Assembly (NCBI GenBank): GCA_017508965.1
Contig: JAFWQT010000131.1
Span: forward strand, 1 to 39,762
DNA: 39,762 nucleotides
Direction: 5' to 3'
From: Prevotella sp.
Lineage (GTDB): Bacteria > Bacteroidota > Bacteroidia > Bacteroidales > Bacteroidaceae
Shown here piece after piece: positions 8,075 to 15,161 of the stretch. The notes beneath the pieces are model-generated. The model searched no databases. It was given only the letters and a program-made list of their open reading frames with translations, and had not been told where the DNA came from. Each line of letters opens with the position of its first letter. Positions within the stretch are counted from its first letter, which is position 1. Made by a program: the position numbers and the translations under genes.

Positions 8075-8602
8075 ATGGAACAGAAAAACAGACTGGTAGT
8101 ATTGGCGTTTCTGCTGATTCTTCATTCTTCACTCTTTATTCTTCATTCCCAGGCACAGATTCGCTTTGGCTATCTCTCATATAGCCAGACACTTCAGTCG
8201 ATGCCCGATTATTCCCGGGCAAAGAACAATCTCGACGCGCTGCGCAAGCAGTTCGATGCCGAGATGAAGCGTGCCGAGGAGGAATTCAACAAGAAATACG
8301 AGGAGTTTCTCGAGGGCATGAACGATTTCGCCGTGTCTATCCGCAACAAGCGCCAGAGCGAGCTGCAGGAACTCATGGAGAAAAACATGGCCTTCAAGCA
8401 GGAGGCCCAGCGACTGCTCAAGAGTGCCGAGACCGATGCCATGACACCGCTGCGCGAGAAACTGTCGGCGGCCTTGGCCAAGGTGGCACAGGAGCGCGGA
8501 CTGGCCTTCATCCTCAATACCGACGGCGATGCGCTGCCCTACGTGGATTCCACACAGGGCGAGGACGTAACGGAATACGTGAAGCGTGAATTTTCCAAGT
8601 AG
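8075..8602 (+). CDS. OmpH/Skp-family periplasmic chaperone, paralogue 3
   Basis: 175 residues. The mature start IRFGYLSYSQTLQSMPDY is the Skp motif, followed by a charged helical arm (about 45-125) and a terminal beta body (GLAFILNTDGDALPYV). The signal peptide is unusual: residues 15-25 (ILHSSLFILHS) are encoded by a tandem heptamer array of the TTCATTC/TTCACTC class that also occurs between genes. It overlaps murI by 17 bp. Confidence 0.88.
   Translation: MEQKNRLVVLAFLLILHSSLFILHSQAQIRFGYLSYSQTLQSMPDYSRAKNNLDALRKQFDAEMKRAEEEFNKKYEEFLEGMNDFAVSIRNKRQSELQELMEKNMAFKQEAQRLLKSAETDAMTPLREKLSAALAKVAQERGLAFILNTDGDALPYVDSTQGEDVTEYVKREFSK
8117..8147. repeat. Heptamer array inside an ompH signal-peptide coding region
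   Basis: Roughly four 7-bp units of the TTCATTC/TTCACTC type encode the hydrophobic core of the signal peptide. The same unit forms arrays at 26983-27015, 36095-36127 (both coding) and 32731-32763 (intergenic). Confidence 0.7.
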
Positions 8603-9422
8603 TCCAGGACCAATTGGTGTGTTCGACTCAGGCTATGGCGGCCTGACCATCCTGCACCAGATGCGGCAGATTCTGCCGCAATACGACTATTTGTATCTGG
8701 GCGACAACGCCCGTGCTCCCTATGGCTCACGTTCGTTCGACGTGGTGTATAAGTTTACGCGAGAGGCCGTCGGGAAACTTTTTTCCATGGGATGCCATTT
8801 GGTCATCCTGGCCTGTAACACTGCCTCGGCCAAGGCATTACGCTCCATTCAGCAGAACGACCTCCCGCAGTGGGATGCCTCGCGGCGCGTGCTGGGCATC
8901 ATCCGTCCCACGGCCGAGTGCATCGGCAGCATCACCCGTACCCGCCATGTGGGCATCCTGGCCACCGAGGGAACTATCCGCAGCGAGAGCTACGACCTGG
9001 AAATCGGCAAGTTATTCCCCGATATCCGTGTGTCGGGCGTGGCCTGTCCCCTTTGGGCTGCCATCGTTGAGGCCAACGAGGCCGACTCTCCGGGTGCCGA
9101 CTATTTTGTGCAGAAGCGCATCACCCAGCTGATGCTCAAAGACCGTGAGATAGACACCATCATCCTCGGCTGCACCCACTATCCGCTGCTCTTCAACAGC
9201 ATACTGAAGTATGTGCCCCGCGGCGTGAAGATTGTGCCGCAGGGAGAATACGTGGCCAACAGTCTGAAGGCCTATCTCGGTCATCATCCCGAGATGGAGC
9301 AAGTCATCACAAAAACGGGTTCCGTGCGGTATCTTACCACCGAGAACCCCGAAAAATTCAAGGAATCAGCCCAAGTCTTCCTTCACGAGCAAGTAGAAGT
9401 GGAAAGCGTTTCTTTCGACTAA
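8586..9422 (+). CDS. murI: Glutamate racemase
   Basis: Cytosolic racemase making D-glutamate for peptidoglycan. 278 residues, the usual length. The two-base mechanism is represented by Cys77 in LVILACNTA and Cys196 in IILGCTHYP; the N-terminal GVFDSGYGGL (Asp14, Ser15) is the other active-site signature. The start is a GTG at 8586 that overlaps the end of the upstream ompH gene by 17 bp, and no better start exists before the conserved GPIGVFDSG. Its TAA stop overlaps the TAG of the convergent permease gene, so the two genes share bases with no intergenic terminator. Confidence 0.95.
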   Translation: MNFPSSPGPIGVFDSGYGGLTILHQMRQILPQYDYLYLGDNARAPYGSRSFDVVYKFTREAVGKLFSMGCHLVILACNTASAKALRSIQQNDLPQWDASRRVLGIIRPTAECIGSITRTRHVGILATEGTIRSESYDLEIGKLFPDIRVSGVACPLWAAIVEANEADSPGADYFVQKRITQLMLKDREIDTIILGCTHYPLLFNSILKYVPRGVKIVPQGEYVANSLKAYLGHHPEMEQVITKTGSVRYLTTENPEKFKESAQVFLHEQVEVESVSFD

Positions 9423-10654
9423 TTTCTCACTCCAATCTTCTTTGAAAAGTATCGTACGGGATACCAAACGGCGAGCCATCCTACTATCAGTACGGTGAAG
9501 AAGATGACGACGATGTCCTGCGGGTGAACGCTCACGGGATAGGCGTTCACGATGAACGAACCTTCGCTCTCGCCGAGATGTACGATGCCGTAGGTCTGCT
9601 GAATCCAGCAGAGCAGCAGTCCGACGAGAATGCCGATGACGGCGCCGATGGCCGAAATCATGCGGCCCTCGAACAGGAATATCTGGGTGATTTGTTTGTC
9701 GTTGGCTCCCAGGTTGCGCAGCGTCACCACATCGTCTTTCTTGTCGATCATCAGCATCGAGAGCGAACTGATGATGTTGAAGCAGGCCACGATGAGGATG
9801 AAGGTCAGGAAGATATAGGCAATGAATTTCTCTACTTTCATGATGCGGAAGGTGTCTTCCTGCTGTTCGTAGCGGTCGAGCACCTTATATTTAGTGCCGG
9901 CAATCTTCTGCATCTTGGCTTTCACGTCGTCGATGTCACTGCCCGGCTTTACGCGCATCTCGAGCGACGAAACCATGCCTTGCTGGTCGAATATGGTGCG
10001 GGCAAAGCTGATGGAGGTGATGATGTAGTTGCGGTCGTAGAGCGACTGCTGCACGGAGAACACCACGCCGGGCGTGATGAGCGAGTCTTCCACAAATCCT
10101 TCTTCGGGATTCATCAGGTCAAGCTGTCCCTCGCGCCGCGGGGCATAGATTTTCAGATAGCCGGGCCAGTCGGCGCTCATGCCCATGGTCTGTGCCAGCC
10201 GGATGCCCAGCGTGCCGTATTGCAGGTTGGCGGCCCTGAGCTGGAACGAGCCGTTGCCGTAGAGAATCTCGTTGATATGGGTAAGTTCGGCGAAGTTATC
10301 GTCCACACCCTTAATCTTTACCATTGCCTGACGGTTGCCGTAGACGGCCAGCGCCTGGTCTTCCACGGTTTCGGTCACCACGTCCACTTCGGGCAGCTGG
10401 CGGATTTCGGTTAGGATGGGGTCGTCGGCAGCCACCGTTTTCCCTTCTATGGGCACTACTTGCAGTTGCGGGTCGAAGGCGGTAAACAGCGTTGCCACCA
10501 GGTCGTGGAATCCGTTGAACACCGAGAGCGTCACCACCAGAGCAATGGTTGCGATGGCCACACCCACCACCGAAATGGCAGAAATCAGGTTAATCACGTT
10601 CGTCGATTTCTTCGAGAACAGATACCTTTTGGCAATGTAAAACGGGAAGTTCAT
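9419..10654 (-). CDS. Lipoprotein-releasing ABC permease, LolC/LolE family
   Basis: 411-residue FtsX-type permease. The N-terminus FPFYIAKRYLFSKKSTN followed by a membrane helix (about 22-48, ending in SVFNGFHDLV) is characteristic of LolC/LolE. A large periplasmic domain follows (about 50-270), then three C-terminal helices (about 280-400) with the FtsX-type LRNLGANDKQI coupling loop. It should extract lipoproteins from the inner membrane with a LolD ATPase encoded elsewhere. It lies downstream of rbfA on the same strand, with a repeat-bounded four-helix-bundle gene between them. Confidence 0.88.
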   Translation of the reverse strand: MNFPFYIAKRYLFSKKSTNVINLISAISVVGVAIATIALVVTLSVFNGFHDLVATLFTAFDPQLQVVPIEGKTVAADDPILTEIRQLPEVDVVTETVEDQALAVYGNRQAMVKIKGVDDNFAELTHINEILYGNGSFQLRAANLQYGTLGIRLAQTMGMSADWPGYLKIYAPRREGQLDLMNPEEGFVEDSLITPGVVFSVQQSLYDRNYIITSISFARTIFDQQGMVSSLEMRVKPGSDIDDVKAKMQKIAGTKYKVLDRYEQQEDTFRIMKVEKFIAYIFLTFILIVACFNIISSLSMLMIDKKDDVVTLRNLGANDKQITQIFLFEGRMISAIGAVIGILVGLLLCWIQQTYGIVHLGESEGSFIVNAYPVSVHPQDIVVIFFTVLIVGWLAVWYPVRYFSKKIGVRN

Positions 10655-10660
10655 ATTTAG

Positions 10661-11117
10661 TTAGGAGTTAGGAGTTAGGAGTTAGGAGTTGGGTTTATTA
10701 TTTTCTTTTTTCAAAGACTCTTTGGTGGTTTTTGTTATTGACATAAACAGTTTTTTCAATTCCTCACAGTCGGACATGATGGAATCATATTCGTTTTTAT
10801 TTAAATATTTGGAGCGAAAGAGTACATCCAGCCAATACATAGTTTCAGCTGTTTCTTTTAGAGATATGTAGGCCTTTGAGAGGAAATCTTTCTTGCTTAT
10901 ACCATATTGTGCTTCTGCAAGGTTTGCTCCAATGCTGGTTCCACTTCTCAGAATCTGATTAGATGTAACGAATTCCCTTTTTTCTTCGGTTAGGTATCGG
11001 TTAAGATTTATTATGCGTATTGAAAAATCAACACACTTATTATATATAAAGCTCCGAAAATCTTCCATATCTCTCAATCAATAACTCCTAACTCCTAATT
11101 CCTAACTCCTAACTCCT
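10661..11117. mobile_element. Heptamer-bounded cassette carrying a four-helix-bundle gene
   Basis: Four perfect TTAGGAG units (10661-10688) and, about 400 bp away, five AACTCCT-type units (11083-11117, one with a T substitution) are inverted copies of the same 7-bp array. They enclose one AT-rich gene of the S23-type family. The left array supplies the stop codon and last codons of the enclosed gene; the right array supplies the rbfA stop codon. The arrangement looks like an insertion between rbfA and the permease. No transposase or target-site duplication was identified, so mobility is inferred. Confidence 0.6.
10682..11068 (-). CDS. Four-helix bundle protein (23S rRNA intervening-sequence family)
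   Basis: 128 residues if started at the ATG at 11068. Diagnostic segments are the QILRSGTSIGANLAEAQYG core and the following SKKDFLSKAYISLKETAET helix, which match the S23/IVS-type four-helix-bundle family first seen in insertions of 23S rRNA genes. The molecular function is unknown. The gene is visibly more AT-rich than its neighbours and is bounded by inverted heptamer arrays; its last codons (PNS and stop) derive from the array. A longer reading from a TTG at 11077 is possible but less likely. The context suggests an acquired cassette within the rbfA-permease operon. Confidence 0.85.
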   Translation of the reverse strand: MEDFRSFIYNKCVDFSIRIINLNRYLTEEKREFVTSNQILRSGTSIGANLAEAQYGISKKDFLSKAYISLKETAETMYWLDVLFRSKYLNKNEYDSIMSDCEELKKLFMSITKTTKESLKKENNKPNS

Positions 11118-11444
11118 TAAAAGTTCATCGATGTGGTCGATATAGTCGAGCGAGTCGTCGATGAAGAAGCGCAGTTCGGGAATGATGCGCACCTGGTTGC
11201 GGATGCGCTGTCCCAGGTCGTAGCGGATGGTCTTCGCGTTTGTATTCACATTGTTAATCACCTCCTCGGCTTTTTCCGAGGGGAACACGCTCAGATAGGC
11301 AGTGCATACGCTCAGGTCGGGTGAGATTTTCACACGCGTCACGCTGACCATCATCCCGTGCATCCGCCGTGTCTGGCCCTGGAAAATCTGCGCCAGTTCC
11401 TTCTGAAGCAGGCGCGATATCTTTGCTTGTCTTGTCTCTTGCAT
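11109..11444 (-). CDS. rbfA: Ribosome-binding factor A
   Basis: 111 residues. RbfA binds the 30S subunit during late 16S rRNA maturation. The KH-like fold is recognisable from the start MQETRQAKISRLLQKELAQIF, the VTRVKISPDLSVCTAYLSVFP strand-helix unit, and the C-terminal IIPELRFFIDDS strand. I chose the ATG at 11444 because a consensus promoter (11469-11499) lies between it and the earlier in-frame codons, which would therefore not be transcribed from it. The stop codon falls inside a heptamer array. Confidence 0.93.
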   Translation of the reverse strand: MQETRQAKISRLLQKELAQIFQGQTRRMHGMMVSVTRVKISPDLSVCTAYLSVFPSEKAEEVINNVNTNAKTIRYDLGQRIRNQVRIIPELRFFIDDSLDYIDHIDELLRS

Positions 11445-11468
11445 ATTCTTTATTTCTATTTTCGCTGG

Positions 11469-11499
11469 CAAAGGTACGAATAATCGAGGGCAGAACAAA
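11469..11499 (-). promoter_or_regulatory. Promoter of rbfA
   Basis: Read on the minus strand: TTTG (11496-11499), a 19-bp spacer and TACCTTTG (11469-11476), a full Bacteroidetes consensus. The leader to the ATG at 11444 would be about 20 nt. Confidence 0.8.
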
Positions 11500-11563
11500 A
11501 TAAATTATTTATTTTTTCTTCCATGTGCTTAGTTACGTGGCCGTTTAGGCGAAAAATGATTAA

Positions 11564-11624
11564 AACACAAAGAATGCAAAGGTACAAAGTTTTTTTCAAT
11601 TATTAATCTTTGTGCCTTTGTGTT
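11564..11624. terminator. Imperfect inverted repeat, probable terminator
   Basis: AACACAAAG (11564-11572) pairs with CTTTGTGTT (11616-11624), and a second stem GG-TACAAAG pairs with CTTTGTG-CC inside it, around a T-rich loop. It lies downstream of the 11651-11959 gene and upstream of rbfA, so termination of the preceding minus-strand operon is the likely role. The rest of 11500-11650 holds no gene. Confidence 0.45.
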
Positions 11625-11650
11625 GAGTTAAAGAGTTTCAGACAAACATA

Positions 11651-11959
11651 CTATTTCTTAAAAAAATTTCGTATGCGGAGATTCAGTTCGCTGACATCCG
11701 ACAGCAGGTTCCAGATGCCATCCTCCGAGAGCACGCCGCGCTTCAGGTCTGCCGGCAGTCGTCCGGCCTCGTCGTCGGCGAAGTCCTGTTTCCATTCCTC
11801 GCTGCCGTAATAAGCGTCCAGCGCGGCGATGGCCTCCTGCGCCTCCTCGTAGTTGTCGAGTGCCGCCGAGAGCTCCATCACTGCTTTCGCGGCGCTTTCC
11901 ATGCGTCGCTCCATTTCCATTATTTTTTCGATCTGTTCCATAGTGTCGTGTTTATTCAA
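11651..11959 (-). CDS. DUF4298-like small helical protein
   Basis: 102 residues (96 if started at the second Met). Strongly acidic and helical, with heptad-like spacing in the N-terminal half and conserved-looking segments YYGSEEWKQDFADDEAGRLP and GVLSEDGIWNLL. I recognise the pattern of the DUF4298 family, whose function is unknown. It overlaps the upstream Imm32-like gene by 8 bp, so the two are probably translationally coupled. Confidence 0.7.
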   Translation of the reverse strand: MNKHDTMEQIEKIMEMERRMESAAKAVMELSAALDNYEEAQEAIAALDAYYGSEEWKQDFADDEAGRLPADLKRGVLSEDGIWNLLSDVSELNLRIRNFFKK

Positions 11960-12164
11960 TCTTCTCGATAATCAGTTCGGAAGAGCCGTCCTCCAGCGAG
12001 TTATACGCATCATAGTGGATATGACATCCGGTTTTCTCGTTTGCCAAGTCCGCCAGTTGCCCTGCCAGTGAGAGCAGCCCCTCTTTGTTGGCGGAAATCA
12101 CCACGGTTCCCCCATCCTCCACACGCACTTTGACGGTGGACCCGTCTTCCCAGTTTATTTCCAT
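11952..12164 (-). CDS. Imm32-like small protein (possible immunity factor)
   Basis: 70 residues. The layout is beta strands with two charged segments, then ISANKEGLLSLAGQLADLA, and a C-terminal LEDGSSELIIEKIE. This resembles the Imm32 family of predicted immunity proteins, recalled from the conserved helix and the LEeGS-x-eLiI ending. No toxin gene is adjacent, so the role is uncertain. It sits 16 bp after the SGNH hydrolase and overlaps the DUF4298-like gene. Confidence 0.5.
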   Translation of the reverse strand: MEINWEDGSTVKVRVEDGGTVVISANKEGLLSLAGQLADLANEKTGCHIHYDAYNSLEDGSSELIIEKIE

Positions 12165-12180
12165 GGATTCCGTATTATCT

Positions 12181-12843
12181 TTACAGACCGGCCTCCAGCA
12201 GCTGTTCGCAGATGCTCTTCATGCCACTGATGGAAGGATGGCCGTTCTGCTTCTCGATATCATGGAGTTCCACGAGCTGCACCTCGTAGTGCTTGCACAC
12301 TTCGCGCATCGATTCGTTGACCTCCTCACTCAGTTCCGAGTTCAGGATAAAGCAGAGTTTTGCCTTGGGGTAACGCTTCTGGAGCAAGTCAATCAGACAG
12401 GCCAGCGCAGGGCGGAAACTTTTGCAGTCCTCTTTTGTCCAGTCCGAATATTGGTATTCGCCTATGGGAGCGCGGGCCCAAGCATCGTTGGTGCCGCCGA
12501 AGACGAAGATGATGTCAGGGTTGCCCAGACTGTCCACGCGCGAGATGAAGTTGCTGCGCGAGGTGTCCATACGGCCGTATCCCGTTCCGCAGATGGTTGT
12601 GCCGCCCCACGAATCGTTTTTCTCCAGCGTGTAGCCCTTGGCCTTCGTGTAGAGGCTCCACCAAGTCTGCTCCACTTCCGTCACGTCGTTACGGTCGTTG
12701 GGATAAAACGAAGCGTAGTTGGCTGGAATGACACCGATAAACGTTGAATACGAGTCGCCGAGCACCGACACTTTCTTTGTCTGAGCCGATGCACAGGTCC
12801 ATGTGCCCACCATCAGCATAAGGAATAGAATTTTCTTCATCAT
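12181..12843 (-). CDS. Secreted SGNH/GDSL hydrolase
   Basis: 220 residues with a signal peptide (cleavage near ASAQ, residue 21). SGNH blocks are visible: block I VLGDSYS (nucleophile Ser), the block II glycine in NDSWGGTTI, block III FVFGGTNDAW, and a late NGHPS carrying the block V histidine. It is therefore a probable periplasmic or outer-surface esterase or lipase-like enzyme acting on acyl or acetyl esters of glycans. The substrate cannot be read from sequence. Start at either of two adjacent ATG codons (12843 or 12840). It heads a three-gene minus-strand unit. Confidence 0.85.
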   Translation of the reverse strand: MMKKILFLMLMVGTWTCASAQTKKVSVLGDSYSTFIGVIPANYASFYPNDRNDVTEVEQTWWSLYTKAKGYTLEKNDSWGGTTICGTGYGRMDTSRSNFISRVDSLGNPDIIFVFGGTNDAWARAPIGEYQYSDWTKEDCKSFRPALACLIDLLQKRYPKAKLCFILNSELSEEVNESMREVCKHYEVQLVELHDIEKQNGHPSISGMKSICEQLLEAGL

Positions 12844-13022
12844 GATTTAAATTTTTAGCGTTGCAAAATAACAAAAAATCCACGAGACCGCCAAAGGAAA
12901 AGCATTTAATTTGTTCTGGAAAAAATAATGTATATTCTGTTATTCCTCTCATTTACATATTTTTTTCACGCTCAAAAAAGAGAATAGGTTCTCTTTCTCT
13001 TCGCCCAATCAAAATTTTGCAC

Positions 13023-13030
13023 TAACTTTG
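13023..13030 (+). promoter_or_regulatory. Promoter -7 box of the BASS transporter gene
   Basis: TAACTTTG, 29 bases before the ATG at 13060, fits the -7 consensus; no clear -33 TTTG is present. The 216-bp divergent region 12844-13059 otherwise shows no gene. Confidence 0.5.
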
Positions 13031-13059
13031 CAGCCGATTTTCATGAATATCAACGGAAT

Positions 13060-14025
13060 ATGATACAATCGTTACAGAGGCTTAGCCAGTGGCTCGCCAA
13101 ACATGCTTCGGCATTCATCATCGCCGTAGCCGTCATCACGTTTCTGTTGCCCGAGATTTTCAAATGGGTGCATGGGAATACGCAGACGGTGATTCTGGGA
13201 CTGATTATGCTGACGATGGGACTGACGCTGACTACACAGGACTTCAAGGTAGTGCTGCAGCGGCCTTGGGATTTTCTCGTAGGTACCGTGGCGCAGTTCG
13301 TGATTATGCCGGGAGTGGCTTACCTGCTGGTGCATGTATGGCATCTGGAACCGGCATTGGCGCTGGGTATCCTGCTGGTGGGCTGTTGTCCGGGAGGCGT
13401 TTCCAGCAACATCATGTCGTATCTCTGTCATGGCGATGTGGCTTTCTCGGTGGGAATGACCTGTGCCTCAACCGTTCTGGCGCCTGTGATGACACCCCTG
13501 CTGATGCAGCTGACGGCGGGTGCCATCATTGAAATCGATACGGTGGGCATGTTTCTGAATATCCTGATAGTGACGATTCTGCCTATTGCGTTGGGCTGCA
13601 TTTTGAACTACTATTACAGCAAGCGGGAGAGTTTCCAGACGCTGCAGGCGCTGATGCCCGGCACTTCGGTCATCCTGCTGGCCTGTATCGTGGGCGGTGT
13701 TATCTCTACGGTTCACGACCCGTTGGTGGAGCGCGGCTTCATGCTGTTCATATGGACCTTTGCCGTGGTGTTCTGCCACAATTCATTGGGGTATCTGCTG
13801 GGATGGGTGGCAGGTCGTCTGGCTGGTTTCAATACGGCCAAGAAGCGCACCATCAGTATTGAGGTGGGCATGCAGAATGCGGGACTGGCTACGGTGCTGG
13901 CCGGTACGTTCTTTGCCGCGCAGCCCCTGTCGGTGTTGCCCTGTGCCATTTCGTGTGCATGGCACAGCATTAGCGGCACCATTTTGGCTGGACTATATCG
14001 GAGAATGGACGATAAGAAAATGTAG
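13060..14025 (+). CDS. Bile acid:sodium symporter (BASS) family transporter
   Basis: 321 residues with about nine or ten membrane helices. Two family signatures are clear: LVGCCPGGVSSNIMSYLCHGD near residues 107-126 (the discontinuous helix region that binds sodium) and IEVGMQNAGLA near 268-278. Members co-transport sodium with organic anions such as bile acids, pantoate or 2-keto acids; the substrate here cannot be told. The last codons and stop lie in a heptamer array, meaning the repeat has reached the coding end. It is convergent with the btuC-like gene. Confidence 0.88.
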   Translation: MIQSLQRLSQWLAKHASAFIIAVAVITFLLPEIFKWVHGNTQTVILGLIMLTMGLTLTTQDFKVVLQRPWDFLVGTVAQFVIMPGVAYLLVHVWHLEPALALGILLVGCCPGGVSSNIMSYLCHGDVAFSVGMTCASTVLAPVMTPLLMQLTAGAIIEIDTVGMFLNILIVTILPIALGCILNYYYSKRESFQTLQALMPGTSVILLACIVGGVISTVHDPLVERGFMLFIWTFAVVFCHNSLGYLLGWVAGRLAGFNTAKKRTISIEVGMQNAGLATVLAGTFFAAQPLSVLPCAISCAWHSISGTILAGLYRRMDDKKM

Positions 14026-14144
14026 AATGTAGAATGGAGAATGGAGAATTATGATTACCTGGTTTGCGGGGTTTTTCTGCGGTGCGACCGCAGAACACCA
14101 GACGGCTTGACAGGTAATCATAATTCTCCATTCTACATTCTACA
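14021..14144. repeat. Inverted heptamer arrays around a GCG-loop palindrome
   Basis: Left arm: two TGTAGAA, two TGGAGAA and 13 further bases (14021-14061). Right arm: the exact inverse with one TGGAGAA fewer (14111-14144), so the arms pair with a single 7-nt bulge. The innermost 20 bp (14042-14061 with 14111-14130) are perfect. The 49-nt loop holds a second palindrome, TTCTGCGGT-GCG-ACCGCAGAA (14075-14095), related to the one inside the btuF-like gene. The element fills the space between two convergent genes and would form a very stable hairpin in either transcript. Confidence 0.85.
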
Positions 14145-14147
14145 TTA

Positions 14148-15161
14148 TTAATGAGCCCGCTGCTTGAGGATGACGTAGATGATGACGGGGGCACCCATGA
14201 TGGGCGTCACGGCATTGAGGGGGATGATGCCTTTGTCGCCTGGCAATACGCAGATGATGTTGCACACCAGGGCAATGGCAGCACCCGTCAGGATAGTTGC
14301 CGGCATGAGCAGCTGATGATTCTCGGTGCCGAGGAACATACGGGCAATGTGGGGAACGGCAAGTCCGATGAAGGCCACGGGACCGCAGAAGGCCGTGGTG
14401 ATGGCGGTAAGTACACCGGTCACGAAGAGCAGCCAGTTGCGCGTCCGTCGGGTATTGATGCCAAGGTTCTCGGCATATTGCTCGCCCAGCAACAAGGCGT
14501 TGAGGGGCTTGATGAGCAGCAGCGAACCGATGAGTCCCAGCAGACTGATGATGGCAAAGGCAGGCATCTGTTCCATGGTGACGCCGCCGAAGTTGCCCAA
14601 TCCCCATACCATATACGACTGTACGCCCTCTTCCGTTGCGAAGAAATTAAGCAGTGAGATGGCGGAAGAAGAGATATAGCCGATCATGATGCCGATGATG
14701 AGCAGCATGATATTGTTTTTCACGAGTGTTGAGAATGCCAGAATGAGTGCCATGACCAGCATGGCGCCCACGAATGCTGCAAAGAGCACGGCCATGAATC
14801 CCGAGAGCGAGAATCCGGCAGCCGAAATGCTGCCTCCCATGAGCAGCATCACCAGAGCTACGCCCAGCGAGGCGCCGCTGTTGATACCGAAAATACTGGG
14901 ACCTGCCAGCGGGTTGCGGAAAGCCGTCTGAAGCATCAGTCCGCTCACGGCAAGCGATGCACCGCAGAGCATGGCGGTAATGGCCTGGGGCAGACGGTTC
15001 TGCATGACGATGTATTGCCATGAGGGTGGCGCGTCGGTCTTGGTTCCGAAAAGAATGCCGAACACGTCGGTGGCAGGAATGTCGACGGCACCCACCACGA
15101 GATTGACGGCAAAGAGCAACACGATGAGCAGGCTGAAGCCAAAGAAGTATCTGGTTCTCAT
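14148..15161 (-). CDS. Corrinoid/iron-siderophore ABC permease, BtuC/FecCD family
   Basis: 337 residues, about ten membrane helices. The family signature NPLAGPSIFGINSGASLG is at about residues 83-100, preceded by the RLPQAITAMLCGASLAVSG stretch. It should form the inner-membrane channel for the BtuF-like binding protein encoded upstream, which it overlaps by 4 bp. A BtuD-type ATPase gene is normally next; here the operon ends at an inverted-repeat element instead, so the ATPase must be encoded elsewhere or be lost. Confidence 0.85.
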   Translation of the reverse strand: MRTRYFFGFSLLIVLLFAVNLVVGAVDIPATDVFGILFGTKTDAPPSWQYIVMQNRLPQAITAMLCGASLAVSGLMLQTAFRNPLAGPSIFGINSGASLGVALVMLLMGGSISAAGFSLSGFMAVLFAAFVGAMLVMALILAFSTLVKNNIMLLIIGIMIGYISSSAISLLNFFATEEGVQSYMVWGLGNFGGVTMEQMPAFAIISLLGLIGSLLLIKPLNALLLGEQYAENLGINTRRTRNWLLFVTGVLTAITTAFCGPVAFIGLAVPHIARMFLGTENHQLLMPATILTGAAIALVCNIICVLPGDKGIIPLNAVTPIMGAPVIIYVILKQRAH

